DNA of 64,000 bases. It comes from Ctena decussata. Taxonomy: Eukaryota; Mollusca; Bivalvia; Lucinida; Lucinidae. This document shows, in pieces, positions 34,392 through 45,554 of the stretch. The position numbers and the translations under genes were made by a program. Numbering within the stretch: the stretch's first letter is position 1; every line of letters starts with the position of its first letter. The notes beneath the pieces are model-generated. The model ran no database searches. It had not been told where the DNA came from and saw only the letters and a list, made by a program, of their open reading frames with translations. The stretch lies in contig OZ022503.1 in NCBI GenBank assembly GCA_963989385.1, positions 52,202,858 to 52,266,857 on the forward strand, in the 5' to 3' direction.

Positions 34392-34637
34392 ATAATAATA
34401 AATAATAATAATAATAATAATCTTCATTCATAGTCGCTTATTTTTATTAACAACTAACTTAAGCTCTGTAGAGCTTTTATTGCGACTTAATAAGACTATA
34501 TACATTTATACAAGCTGAGCTGTGGATATGTGACTTGCTCAAGGTCACAACGGTCACAACGCTAGGGCCCTGGTGAGATTCGAACTCGGGACCCTCCGAT
34601 CATGAGTCGGGCACACTACCACTGCGCTCCACGACGT
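34392..34637 (-). mobile_element. tRNA-derived SINE (family 3, copy 2) with ATT tail
   Basis: Minus strand: GGAGCGCAGTGGTAGTGTGC head, GGGTCCCGAGTTCGAATCTC (B box), GTGACCTTGAGCAAGTCAC body, and a tail of ATT repeats visible as AATAATAAT at 34391-34426. Confidence 0.8.
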
Positions 34638-34684
34638 TCAGACAGACAAAATGTGGTGTAACTTCGACACATCAATTAACGCAG

Positions 34685-34690
<6 letters not shown>

Positions 34691-34717
<27 letters not shown>

Positions 34718-34718
34718 A
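34691..34718 (+). repeat. (AG)n microsatellite
   Basis: Uninterrupted AG dinucleotides, about 14 units. Confidence 0.9.
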
Positions 34719-35591
34719 TTAGCTGATTTTTTTTTTGAAGAAACAAACAATTCATCTACATTCTCAAATCCTCACTAATTTTGATAACAGTAGGGCAAGG
34801 GCCTACTGTAATACAGTAGGGCAAGGGCCTACTGTAATTGCAGTAGGTGCGGGTGGGGGTTGTTTCGACATTTTTCTCTCGCCTGTCATATCTCTTTTTC
34901 ATTCTCCCTCTTTCTGGGAGACGGCTCGATATAGACTGAAATACTGTCTCAAAGAACCGTTAAACTCAAAACACTCAACCCACACACCCACTGCTTTTTT
35001 AAGCAAACATAAGTTTTGAAACTTATTTTTTCTGACGTACTAAATTTATCAATTGACGCAGGGGTTATTTAAGGACATTAAAATGCAGATTTTGACAGAA
35101 GCATCTATATGTACAAATTTCATGCCACATATGATTTTAAGGCCGTTTATACCCAGTTGAATCTTTTATCTTTTTGGAGAGTCTATATTTCATATAAAGG
35201 AAGACTCGTTTCAGTTTATTTTTATAATTTTTATTTTCTTTCAAACAGAAGCACCAATTTTTCTCAACAAAACAGCGCAGACCCTGATCAGTCACCGCAT
35301 GTTTCGGCTTCTGATTTTGATCTGGGTTTGTACTGCCCGATTATGTCCCATTTATTGGAAACTAGGCGTGAATGAATGAGTTTCACTATCAGATCCAGTC
35401 TGCACAAGCATACAATGTATGCCCTTCCAGACTCGATGTGATGGAGGAATAGTCAAAGGCTTACTATTTTGATATCTAAAATAAGTGCTACTATGGCTGA
35501 ACCCCCTAGCAATTGTAGTAATGGAGCTATGGCATCGTATCTGCAAATGCATGGACATCGGAAAATTGGCAAATGGCAATATGAAGTATAT
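34719..35591 (-). other. Intron of locus 3, no exon seen
   Basis: Has a 30 bp direct duplication at 34790-34840 (CAGTAGGGCAAGGGCCTACT) and a copy of the GATCAGACGCCGC-type dispersed repeat near 35280-35335. Confidence 0.5.
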
Positions 35592-35697
35592 CCCAGCAGG
35601 CACACAACGTTGAATCAACATTGAATCAACACTGATTCAATGTTATGACGTTGAATTAACGTAGATTCAATGTTGATTCAACATTTCGTGCCCAGGG
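35592..35697. repeat. Small CCCAGC-ended island of AACGTTGAATC repeats
   Basis: Left end CCCAGCAGGCACACAACGTT, right end inverted CCCCTGGGCACGAAATGTT. Interior of TTGAATCAACATTGATTCAA palindromes. Confidence 0.8.
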
Positions 35698-36022
35698 GAA
35701 TAGTGTATCCAAAAACTGCAGCTTTCTCAAGTAAAAAAAATCTTATCATATAATATTTTAAGGTGGTGGGTACACAATCATGTTTAGCGTCATTGTATCA
35801 AAGAGAGAAACTTTCATGACTCCATGACTTCCTCTTTTGGTTTTCCCTGGAATGTATGGCCCTATCTACTCTACTGTTTATTCTTAATAAATAGAAATTC
35901 CTTTCAGGGAAGCATATTCTTTTCTTAAATGTTGGTCCCAAATGTGAAGGAAGACAAAGATATGAAAATGTCAGAGTTGCTTCCCCTGAAAGTGATCCCG
36001 TTCACCTTAACTCTTTGTTGTA

Positions 36023-36222
36023 CAGTCAACTCTCGATATCTTGAAGTCGAAGTTCATCTCAATACTGATACTTCAAAGTAAATTTTTGGTCCCAGAAAGT
36101 TTACTTTGATATACCAGTAGTTGCGATGGAAGGAATATAAATATAGAAAAATATGAAATGTGTCTGTTTTATATAAGAGGGTACTTTGAAGTATCAGTGT
36201 ATGAGATAATGAGAGTCGACTG
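36023..36222. mobile_element. Pogo-like MITE, abutting a CCCAGC-type island
   Basis: Ends CAGTCAACTCTCGATATC and inverse CAGTCGACTCTCATTATC, with further inverted ATACTTCAAAGTA segments. TA flanks the left end; the right flank is replaced by GGGCACATACC, which looks like the end of a CCCAGC-type island running into the gap. Confidence 0.7.
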
Positions 36223-36260
36223 GGCACATACCGTTGGAACAACATTGATTCAACGTCAGG

Positions 36261-36460
36261 NNNNNNNNNNNNNNNNNNNNNNNNNNNNNNNNNNNNNNNN
36301 NNNNNNNNNNNNNNNNNNNNNNNNNNNNNNNNNNNNNNNNNNNNNNNNNNNNNNNNNNNNNNNNNNNNNNNNNNNNNNNNNNNNNNNNNNNNNNNNNNNN
36401 NNNNNNNNNNNNNNNNNNNNNNNNNNNNNNNNNNNNNNNNNNNNNNNNNNNNNNNNNNNN
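36261..36460. other. Assembly gap (200 N)
   Basis: A round number of N, so true length is unknown. It truncates the exon at 36461-36667. Confidence 0.99.
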
Positions 36461-36667
36461 TGACTGTTGATGTTATGAATGTTGACTTTAGTATTGAAGT
36501 TTCTGGAGTACTTGAAACAGTCACTAGATGTGGTATTGCTGACTCAGATGGTATAGCTATGGACATTGTTGAAGGAAAGCTTGAGACCAGACTTGATGTT
36601 GGAGAAATGTTCGTTGGGAGACTAAATGATGATACCGTTGATGGGAGTATTTTGACCGTCGTTGAAG
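36461..36667 (-). CDS. Mucin-like Ser/Thr-rich stalk exon of locus 3, cut by gap
   Basis: Acceptor TTTATTTCAG on the minus strand, phase 1 start. The frame then stays open for 207 bp to the gap: STTVKILPSTVSSFSLPTN, ISPTSSLVSSFPSTMSI, ESAIPHLVTVSSTPETSI, LKSTFITSTV. Ser/Thr/Pro content implies O-glycosylation. It mirrors the Thr-rich exon 48238-48291 of the EGF gene. The donor must lie within the gap. Confidence 0.55.
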
Positions 36668-38048
36668 CTGAAATAAATTAAAACAATTATGTCTTAGGTT
36701 GGTAATCACTGGCAATAAAGACATTAATCAGCAGTTTCAAATATGTTCTTAGGTGTACAAATGTGAAACAACGTCGTATTAACGTAGATGTATTGGCGTT
36801 AATAGTGAAAACTTCTTCCAACATTCGTGCTCACAGGTTGAAACTATAGTATTATCATGATGATAAAAGATAACGGGTATTACAAGCTTACTAAAATGCA
36901 GACGACATAATTTACGTCTGCAAAATTTCAAAAAATGTTTCGTCCAAGCTATATCATATTGAGAAATCGAAGAATAGCGGGCAAACAGTGTTGATCCAGA
37001 TGAGGCAGTTCATTAGCCGCCTCATCTGGATCTACGCTTCTTGCCAATTCAGCTATTTTCGTTTCTGGAAAGATACCTTTAGTCCCGCTTTCACAAGCAC
37101 CGAAAATCCTTCCAACACTGACAAAGACACTTATTTTTAAGAAAACTACATAAAAATTTAACATCATTTTGAATTTCCTAGTCTTTGTCTTTCTGAAAAG
37201 GACGGATACATGCCGAATACGACACCCTTTAACGTTACATCACCAGATAGTATAAAATCTCATTTTTGTAATGTGATCGAAAACTGTAAAATGAAACCGT
37301 ATAGATATGTTGAGATGTATAAACATATCTTATATTTTCCCGCCTTTTCTTCACTCTTCAATAGAGGACAATTTTCAGGGAAAGGCAACTTTTCGAGTTT
37401 TAGTATTTCGGTGTTTAGTACTGGCTTTGATGTAAGAACAGCTCAATTCAAAAAGGAACAACTCATTAAAGAAAGAACTTGCTCTTGAAGGAAGTCTTTT
37501 AAATTTTAATTGCAAGATCGATCCCAAGCTTCTCCGGTCTTTCGGATGAGACTTTAAATCGAGGTACCGTCTCCGCATCACTTATAGTTAGTTGTTGGTG
37601 GGACATTAAACCCGAGTTCACTCACTCGCTCAATATAAATGTAACAAATGGGCTGCGTCTCAAAAACTACATTTGCAGGTGAATAGTCAATATTAAAGAC
37701 ATATCGCTTTTCACTTTATAAATTCCTCAGGCTAGCTCAGGCTTAGTTGTGCCTTCAGTGTCCGCTGAACGTACACGATGTCCTTGAAATGTATTAGTGT
37801 ATATAAAATAACTAACTTAATTTTCTTTAAAATCTTCCATTTCAGAAGGTCTTCTTTGTCAATGGAAGCAAACAGGAAGTCAAAGAAGTTGTTCCTCTCT
37901 GTGTATATAGCGGGGAAAACAAGAAGGTGAACCCCTAAACCTTAATATCTTAAAAATCGTAGAAAGGGTTGTCTTGGTTAGGTTTGATGAAAACATGAGA
38001 CATAGCCATACCTTTTAGCTTGCATTGTGTCTCTCCTTGACCCTGGAA
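36668..38048. other. No exon seen; dispersed repeats
   Basis: 36895-37040 holds a dispersed repeat (CAAGCTATATCATATTGAGA, GGCAAACAGTGTTGATCCAG) also at 40455-40600 and, inverted, 44100-44260. Near 37855-37890 is a GAAGCAAACAGGAAGT repeat that also occurs, inverted, near 51405 and 59090. Confidence 0.5.
37511..37630 (+). mobile_element. tRNA-derived SINE (family 1), 5'-truncated
   Basis: Begins within the B box (TGCAAGATCGATCCC), then CTTCTCCGGTCTTTCGGATG and GAGTTCACTCACTCGCTC as in 4964-5133. Confidence 0.8.
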
Positions 38049-38364
38049 AGATCTTGAAATGGGCCAATAACTATGCGTTCTTGGTTGTTGCCTCGTTCAG
38101 TCTAGCTCCCAGGATGTCTATTTCCTATGATTCCACGATGACATGCCATGTCCCTTCAAGGGAGGTTACTCATTTTTTATACTGCGCAATAAAAATTCTG
38201 AGTAATGACAGCTTAGCAATTGGCCAGTAGCTAGGCGTTCTTGGTTGCTGCCTGGTTCAATCTAGCTCTCAGAAAACCAGCGTTCATTATGATTCCAAGA
38301 TGACATGCCATGTCTCTTCAAGGGAGATTACTCATTTTTATAATTACGCAAACAAAGATTCTGA
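38049..38364 (+). repeat. Tandem duplication, about 165 bp unit
   Basis: Units start near 38049 and 38214. Both contain GCGTTCTTGGTTG, TCTAGCTC, GATGACATGCCATGTC and TTCAAGGGAG. A partial third unit resumes at 38849 (AGATTCTGAGTAATGGCAGC) after a later insertion. Confidence 0.85.
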
Positions 38365-38838
38365 TTTCACATGTAAGCCAACAACGTAGAGTCGGATTCA
38401 GCATTCAAACATGCTAAATCAGTCAGCGAATAGACAAAGCGTATTCTTAAACATCGTTATCTTTGCACACGTTATTCCATTCCCCGTGGAGCTTTCTTCT
38501 ACTATATCTTAACTCTTAACCAATGTACCAAAACTTCAAATTGTATAACACACTCGTGTATTTCCTCCTTTCTTTCTCAATTTCTATCTGTAAAATTACT
38601 ATTACTTTTTTTTTTCATTACTTTCCGCTTTTGGTATCAATGTACAGAAAAATTGTATATAAATCATATATGACAATCCCGTTTATGTAGAAATTTTGTG
38701 TTATTGCAGTTTGGGATACAGATTTAAATAAGTCCTTGGACTTTCTTCTGAATCCCATTTGTATGATTTTTGCATTGTTTGTACTTGTTTTTGTTGTACA
38801 TTATATGATTATTATACGAATAAAATAGTGTTTAAACC
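38365..38838 (+). mobile_element. Non-LTR or SINE-type retro-insertion with 11 bp target duplication
   Basis: 474 bp flanked by AAAGATTCTGA (38354-38364 and 38839-38849) inside the tandem duplication. The 3' end reads GAATAAAATAGTGTTTAAACC. No protein. The same terminus ends the insertion at 42988-43090, so both belong to one family that is 5'-truncated. Confidence 0.75.
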
Positions 38839-39699
38839 AAAGATTCTGAGTAATGGCAGCCTAACAAGGCCTTGCGCACGCGGCTGAAATCGTTTTGCCT
38901 CAGCTGAGTTCACCTGTCAATCAATTAAGGCATGAGGAGCATGACTCTCCCGGGGATGTCACCATTACCATCAGTGTACCCTAGTGTGCTTAAGTATTGT
39001 GACACTTAAAATCATATTTCCCTTTGTCCCAAATGGAAAAATTATGTTTTTGAGGTGTCCCAATATTTACGCACATTAGGGTAGGTCAAAATGCAGAAGA
39101 CATCCGCGCCTAAATGGATACACTTCCTTGTTTTCCCATTTGACAAGGGATTTTTTTGTGTGACTACCTGTTCGCTTCTCTGAGCAAGTTAGTTCTATCA
39201 CAATGGGTCTGCTCTTAGAGGAAAGAAATGCTACTAAAAAGCGCGGCAATGTCAGTGGGCAAGCTCAACTAAATCATTGTACAGACTATGATTTTCATCC
39301 GACCGCGGTACACGATGAAGCTATTTTGATTTAAATCTTTAATAAAAGAGTTATCCCACTTTCTCGAAAAGCATTAAATATAAATTCCATTGCAAGAGGT
39401 AGGTGTTCTTCTCATATGAAGCATGGTCTGTTCGGAAATGGTCTCTGATATGCAAATGTTCCGAAACCGCTTAATTCCTCTGAAAGTGTTTGTAAAACCA
39501 AACCGTACCATCTAGGACAATAACAGTAATTATTTGAGGTGTCCCAATTATTTTATTTTTTTTTTCGGTAGGTTCACGTCCCCAACGAGTCGGTTGATGT
39601 TACATGCATTAATAATAGTGGTTTGGCAATTAATTGAGTAACTCGCTCATAAATCGACTAAGATTTGGCATAATCCATGTTTCACTTTTTTGATGAATA

Positions 39700-39876
39700 C
39701 AGTTGAACTTAAATGGCTCCAAGAGGCTTGGGACCATAAAATTTTGCTCCAGCCAAAGGTAGTTCCAGGCATCCATGGCTAGTTTCTCTATAAACTGACC
39801 TCTAGAGACTCAAGAACAAGTTCTAGCCAGGCAGGGTAAACGAGCCATCAGGGTTTGAGCCATTGAAGTTCTACTG
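39700..39876. mobile_element. Pogo/mariner-like MITE
   Basis: Ends CAGTTGAACTTAAATGGCTC and inverse CAGTAGAACTTCAATGGCTC, flanked by TA. 177 bp. Confidence 0.8.
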
Positions 39877-40654
39877 TATATACTATTACATCTATCCGAT
39901 GCATCATGCTGCATATTTAATGCTCTTTTAAAGCATTTGACCTTACAAGGACAGCATAACGCATTTACGCATTTTCTATGGACTTCTTAGTCCAGAGGCA
40001 ATTAAACGGTCTTTGACAAAAGCCGGTGTTTATTCTAAAAAAGCTCCTAGCAGGCTCATTAATCGATGTTTACACGATCATCGATCATTTTTATAAACCG
40101 ATGCTCGATCACAAAATTTCAGCTCATTCCAACCACTAATTAATATCCGTCAAAGTCAAAGCGCAGACTGCCAATTCTGACATTATCCTAATGTGCTTTG
40201 AAGAAAGGTTTCAAGGGAGCTGACGTTATTGTACGACTCCTATCGCAACTCAGAGCCAGTCATCTATCGTATATTTCTACTAATTAGGGCCGCAGTGCTA
40301 ATCTTACCATACAGCTTAGCCTCTGTATGGAACAGATTAAGTTTTCAATGATATCGGTTTAGTGAGGAATATGGTTGTATCAGTTTCTTATTATTATCTT
40401 TATTACATAACCATATGCATGTATATTGTACTGTCTTATGGCAGCATAGACCTTAAAGCGCCAAAAATGAAGCGACAAAATTCACGTTTGCGAAAATTCT
40501 AAAAAAAATTGTCCAAGCTATATCATATTCAGAATTCAAAGAGTAGAGGGCAAACACTGTAGATTCAGATGAGGCGGTCCATAATCTACGCTGATTGCAA
40601 AAGTCAACTACTTTTATGGTTTGGCACTTTAAGTGGTAGAGTATGCATGTCGCT

Positions 40655-40738
40655 CAGCCGGCACATGAGGTCGTAATGACGTCGAACTGACGCATCGACG
40701 TCAATACGACGTCATTACAACGTTATATGCCTGCTTGG
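40655..40738. repeat. Small island of GACGTC repeats
   Basis: Edges CAGCCGGCACATGAGGTCG and inverted CCAAGCAGGCATATAACGTT, with GACGTCAATACGACGTCA inside. Same design as 23407-23514. Confidence 0.7.
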
Positions 40739-41446
40739 CATATTCTAATAGTGGTCTTTTTGAAATTAACTGGAATGAAGACACAACAGTCAAAGGAACA
40801 TTTATTTACAATAGACTATTTACTTTTTCCATAATCTTTAAAAAAATAGACGTTAGTTACTGTACAGGCAAATATATCACTGCATGCAGTATTGTAGAAG
40901 ATACTATTTTCGCATAAAATAGAAGCAACATCATCGTAAATGCAAAGCACCATTATAAAAGTCGTGAATACAAAACATTGTGAAGAGTTCCTTAAACCCT
41001 TATTCGCTTGCTTAAAAAGATTCTAGTTTATCACAGTCTGGTGTGCACGCTAAATGGCACACACGTCTATGGGTATACCGTCATATTCTTCCGCCATTTT
41101 TACAAAACGGAACAACTTGTGTGATTTCTGCTTACTTCCCTAGACGATAAAGGTCTTAAATATGAAATGGGACCAACTGTTTAAGGAAAGAAGTTGACCT
41201 AGAGGAGCATTTTCTACCCTAAAGAGTTGACCCTTATAGAGAAGGGAGGCAAGAATGAAAATGACACAGTCGCTCCCCTTGTAAGCGTTTACATGGTAAT
41301 ATTACAACTAGAGCAAATAGTAAAAGAACACGCGGACTGGCTAATGGAATCTTGCAATGAAAACTTCATAAGTTATAAGAGATCCAGTACTGTCGATGAT
41401 CCGATACTGCCGAGCCCACTGTAAATCTGGATTCCACTTTATCAAA

Positions 41447-41600
41447 TTAAAATCTTAAAGAGTTCCTTCAAGAGCAGAGAGTATATTCAGAAGAAGGAAC
41501 ATGGGCCAGACTACGTAGTTTCGGCTAATAAAGCCTCTTCAGTGACCCTGACAATGTCTGGTGACGAAACCAGAGAAAAGCATACTGTGATTTTTTAATC
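41447..41600 (-). mobile_element. Hammerhead-bearing retroelement fragment (copy 3)
   Basis: On the minus strand it matches copies 1 and 2 from GCTTTTCTCTGGTTTCGTCA through the ribozyme to CTCTGCTCTTGAAGGAACTC and TTTAAGATTTTAATTT. Confidence 0.7.
41503..41548 (-). ncRNA. Hammerhead ribozyme motif, type I (copy 3, intact)
   Basis: Minus-strand order: GGGTCA, CTGAAGA, GGC-TTTATTA-GCC, GAAA, ACTAC-GTAGT, GTC, TGGCCC. Stem I pairs over all six positions (one G-U), stem II over three, and all invariant core bases are present. A further ACAT/ATGT pairing beyond an internal loop could supply the usual tertiary extension. Confidence 0.82.
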
Positions 41601-41700
41601 TTATATCAAAGTCTATCCGGATGTAGACCGTAAGTTACCCATTATGATTATCAAAGTAATGTATTTTCTTCATTCTGGCGAAAAGGTGTTGTTGTTAGAC

Positions 41701-41858
41701 CAGGGTTTGAGGTTTTAAAACTTGAGAATAATCTCAAATTCAAAATAAAGCACACTGATTGGCTGCCTCCGAGCATGTGCTCGGCATGTGCTCGGAAGCA
41801 GCCAATCAGTGTGCTTTATTTTGAGTTTGAGAATGTACTCAAGTTTTATAATCTCGGA
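41701..41858. repeat. Palindromic MITE, 150 bp (family C, copy 2)
   Basis: Same palindrome as 19747-19902, with the central GCATGTGCTCG unit duplicated. Confidence 0.9.
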
Positions 41859-42538
41859 AACAGTTCTCATAACGATTTTCACTTAGAGGCTCAAGGGAAC
41901 GATTCCAAAAGCCTTCTGCGGCAAGAAGACAAGACAAGATTTATTTTGAGTCGGCAAGACGTACAACATGTAACATAATCTCTGAAGAGCTTTTGAACCG
42001 ACTTTTGACAAACAAATTATATAATATTAACAAATATAGAACAGCTACATCGTCATATCTGTGTAGTCTCTAAATGATTGATGTCGCGTGAAAAATGGCG
42101 TTACGCCATGTTGGTATATGTGAGAATACTGCTATCAGCCTGACCCAAGTCTTCAATCTTCATATTTCAGATTCTTCTGGATTCACAGAATGTATCTGAG
42201 AAAATGGATAGCACTAATCATACTGCGCTTATGCACGGGCTAATCTGAACGGCCAGGTATGCACATGTTGTGTTATACACGACGCTAATCATATATCATT
42301 GCTCCAGGTAAAAGGTGTATCAGGGATAATTAAAGGATAGTTTTCCATATTTCTGCATAAAAAACAAACAAACATATGTTTGGAGCCCTCATTAGAACCG
42401 CCTTGTTGAGACGGTTTTTATAAGGGATCGCAACATATGTTTTCATTGGGAAATAAGAAAAATATCTCTGAATCATCCTCACAACCCAACCTTATCTGGA
42501 GCGCAGATATACACTTACATCTGGCAAAAAAACTGAAT

Positions 42539-42827
42539 TTATTTTCGGTATTTTGAAGAATAGTCTCTATGTTTCTTGCTTGAGCTATAATATGGTGAGG
42601 TCATCTGTGAGGAGTGTATCGACGCATAGGGCCCAGAAGAAACCACTGATGGCGCGTATGAACCAACGTAAGATGGCGCATAAGAGCCAGCGTAAGACGG
42701 AGCATATGATTCTGCAATTGACGGAGGGCGTGAAGAATGGTACGACGGCAGGCTAACGTCATCTCCATAGAGATCATAAACGGGATTGTTCATACCAAGG
42801 TAGGCAATTTCATTTTCTGCCTGAGGT
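42539..42827 (-). CDS. Terminal cytoplasmic exon of the EGF membrane protein
   Basis: Acceptor ACTTTCAG on the minus strand, phase 2, 96 codons with stop TAA at 42539-42541. Sequence begins PQAENEIAYLGMNNPVYDLY. NPVY fits the NPxY motif bound by PTB domains. A Tyr/Ser repeat follows (SYAPSYAGSYAPSYVGSYAP), then a basic Tyr-containing end (KKHRDYSSKYRK). AATAAA overlaps the stop codon, and a better-placed poly(A) signal was not seen. Confidence 0.88.
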
Positions 42828-42866
42828 CTGAAAGTAAAATAAAAGATTTTTAAACATCATGATAAA

Positions 42867-43226
42867 TTAAGCCGCGACACGACAAAATCAACACAGTGTC
42901 ATGTGCGCACAGAGAAGATTTAGACCAGCCTGGGCAGTCACCGAGCTTGATCAGAGTCTTGGCTCTGCGCTTAAAGGGAAGCTAAGGAAATGAACTATAT
43001 AAGCAATATGCTTCCGTTCAGATCCTCTATGGATATTACATGTATATGTCTTGTCAGTGAACCGTTTATGCATAAAGTATTGTTTAAACCAAAGGGTAGC
43101 TAAGGGTCTAAGGTAGCTCCGTGCGGACAGTGAAGACTCTGAGCAGACTGGGCGCATGCCAAGGCTGATCTGAGTATTTGCGTTGCGCACATGCCACTTT
43201 GTTGCTTTGTCGTGTCATGGCTCAAT
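42867..43226. repeat. Inverted-repeat MITE (family B, copy 2), interrupted
   Basis: Ends TTAAGCCGCGACACGACAAA and inverse TTGAGCCATGACACGAC. The body matches copy 1 but is split by the retro-insertion 42988-43090. Confidence 0.85.
42988..43090 (+). mobile_element. Short 5'-truncated retro-insertion
   Basis: 103 bp flanked by a 15 bp duplication (AAAGGGAAGCTAAGG and AAAGGGTAGCTAAGG). 3' end ATAAAGTATTGTTTAAACC, shared with 38365-38838. Confidence 0.75.
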
Positions 43227-44099
43227 TGTGCTCTTAAGCATTTACGTCTTTTTGCATGTACTTACAGATGATAAATTAGCATGAGCAGCCACGCTTAGTG
43301 CCATTTTTTAAAGCTCTCCATTTCTTTGACTGTCAGCCAATGTCAGGAATCGGCTTATATATGTCATTTCGATTGTATAGTATATAGATACTTGAAACGA
43401 AAATTTGAATTCCTTGGTGAGAGACAAAATGTTTTCGGATATTTATTTCAAATTAGGGATGTGGGTTTCAATTGGCAGTTCACTTCAGCTTGATTGTAGA
43501 GTATCTGAGATCACTGAGAACCTACCATGATAATAATTTCTATTTTCCACAAAATAAACTTTGCATATAAACTCAAATTCTAAGCAGCCGGACTGAACTG
43601 TCTAACCTTCAATTATTACTGCCAAGCCTTCAATTAACGGTACTTTGGTGATTTATACCAACGTTCTGTGTAGAACCTACGCATGCCGTCTGTATTTGAC
43701 AGGTTTAGCATGCTAGGTATAACATAACCAGGACAGGTATTTCGTAATATATTGAATTACAACTTGTCTGGCTAAAGTGATTGGGCCTAATTTAGGCAGT
43801 TGCTAATGTTTTCAGTTAAATGACCCTTTCGGTCAGTAATCAGGACTAAGACAAGCTGTCTCCAACATGGAGAAAAGAGAGATATAGAAGCTAGAGTTAG
43901 AACAGGCAACAGTTGACCTTAAATCATTTTCAGAATGCAGCCACTGCAAGCACCACTGTCCCCCACTCAACTTGTAAACCAATGCCGAAAGTTACACGAC
44001 ATTTAGGCACCACTCACGCAGTCTCCACGTTCTAGAAATGAACTTCACAAAAAGTGTTGATCGAAAAAATTAATATTAATCCTTAAAGCATCAACACCG

Positions 44100-44260
44100 A
44101 AAAAGGTTGCATCTGCAAACAGCCGAGATCCAGATGAGGCCTCATATGTTTGCCCGCTAGCCCCTGAACTCTCAATATGATTTAGTCTGGACGAAACATG
44201 TTTTCTTTTCTTTCTTCAAATTTTGTAGACACAAATTTTGTCGTCTGTTTTTTGTGCTCT
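44100..44260 (-). repeat. Dispersed repeat (inverted relative to 36895 and 40455)
   Basis: Contains GCAAACAGCCGAGATCCAGA and, inverted, the AAGCTATATCATATTGAGA-type segment as TCAATATGATTTAGTCTGG. Internal inverted pairing between AGATGAGGC and GCCTCAT. Confidence 0.6.
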
Positions 44261-44332
44261 TTAAGGGTTAAACATTTCCACCTGTTGAATATATACAAAA
44301 GAAACAAATTCAAGCACTCAGCTGAACTTTAC

Positions 44333-44554
44333 CTGTGACTTCGAACACTGTGAACACTGGATTTGCTAGACTTTGGTTTATGACTAGACACAACGCTACC
44401 AGCATGGGATCGTAAATCTACCACACTTTCTTTACTGGATTTATGCTTTGGTTTCTCAGGGTCAGGATTTCTTGAAACCTTTGCGTCTTTTTTGGAAGCT
44501 ATCAGTTCTTTTTTAGAGTAAATTCTCTCGTGATGAGGCATGGCTCTTCTTCGT
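44333..44554 (-). CDS. Juxtamembrane cytoplasmic exon of the EGF membrane protein
   Basis: Acceptor CTTGCAG, donor GTAAAG, phase 2 at both ends. It encodes RRRAMPHHERIYSKKELIAS, KKDAKVSRNPDPEKPKHKSS, then Ser/Lys-rich SSHKPKSSKSSVHSVRSH. Basic, disordered in appearance, with no known domain. Confidence 0.85.
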
Positions 44555-44610
44555 CTGCAAGGTGAAATTGAGTAGATGGTAATAATGAGTAAATGATTGT
44601 CTGAAAATAA

Positions 44611-44853
44611 TTGAGCCGCGACACGAGAAAACCAACAATGCGGTTGTGCGCCCAGCGCATACTCAGATCAACCTGGGCATCCGCCCAGTTTGGCCAGACT
44701 CTTCGTTAAGTGCTCAAAGGATAGCTAAGGGTCTGAGATACCTCCATGCGGACAGCGAAGACTCAGATCAGACTGGGCGGATGCCCAGGCTGATGTGAGT
44801 CTGCGCTGGGCGCACAACCACTTTGTTGGTTTTTTTCTCGTGTCGCGGCTCAA
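44611..44853. repeat. Inverted-repeat MITE (family B, copy 3)
   Basis: Best-kept copy: ends TTGAGCCGCGACACGAGAAA and its exact inverse. Internal inverted GACTGGGCGGATGCCCAG and GCGCCCAGCGCA segments. Confidence 0.9.
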
Positions 44854-45363
44854 TTGTCTAAAGATATCAATGAAACCTGCCGAAAATTTGTTGTATTTTA
44901 TTTCTTTACAATTCTCATAGCTATGTTACCCACAAAACTCAATAGACAAATTCACAACTCGCCCACTCTGGCATCGAATCTGTACATTACCGTTCCGTCT
45001 GTTAATTTGTATATATTAAATGTCAATATGAGTACAAGCAGTTACAGAATATTTAAAATATTGTTGGAAACGATTTAAACGACGATAACTTCGTTTAACA
45101 AAGGCTCGCCTTGTGTTGTCCTGCTCGCCTTATACTGTCGATGATAACTTTGTTTATCCCAGGATCGCCTTATATTGTCGATGATAACTTCGTTGCACAC
45201 CAACTCGTCTTATATTGTCCATGCTGATTTCGTTTACGCAGCAGCCGAATACGACGTTTGTCTATGACTGACGGTGTTTGATGGTATAAAATATATACCG
45301 ATATACCCCTATTGATACCGGTCTATCCATTAGGGATCAATGACATTAACACCATCCGTTTAC

Positions 45364-45475
45364 CTCAAAATAACAATAAGTGCCACTGCAGCTAAAGCCA
45401 GTAACGCAAGAGCAGCTATGCATCCACCAACAATAGGACCAACAGAAGAACTGTCATCTGTACTTGGTGCTGGTT
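45364..45475 (-). CDS. Transmembrane exon of the EGF membrane protein
   Basis: Acceptor TTTCAG, donor GTAAAC, phase 1 to phase 2, 112 bp. PAPSTDDSSSVGPIVGG leads into CIAALALLALAAVALIVIL, a strong membrane helix, followed by a run of Arg across the splice junction (stop transfer). Confidence 0.9.
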
Positions 45476-45554
45476 CTGAAAGATAAAGGAATATTAGTTT
45501 TCGCATACAAAATATTATCATAAACCGATTTTTTGCGAAATATTTTGCAACTTT

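Larger units (their letters stand above)
38850..41446. other. Intergenic, no gene seen
   Basis: Contains the MITE at 39700-39876, the dispersed repeat at 40455-40600 and the CCCAGC-type island at 40655-40738. No EGF-like or other exon was found on either strand. Confidence 0.5.

Noticed and set aside
36949..37167. Frame containing a SVDPDEAANELPHLD-type peptide
   Set aside because: It translates a dispersed repeat present three times here.
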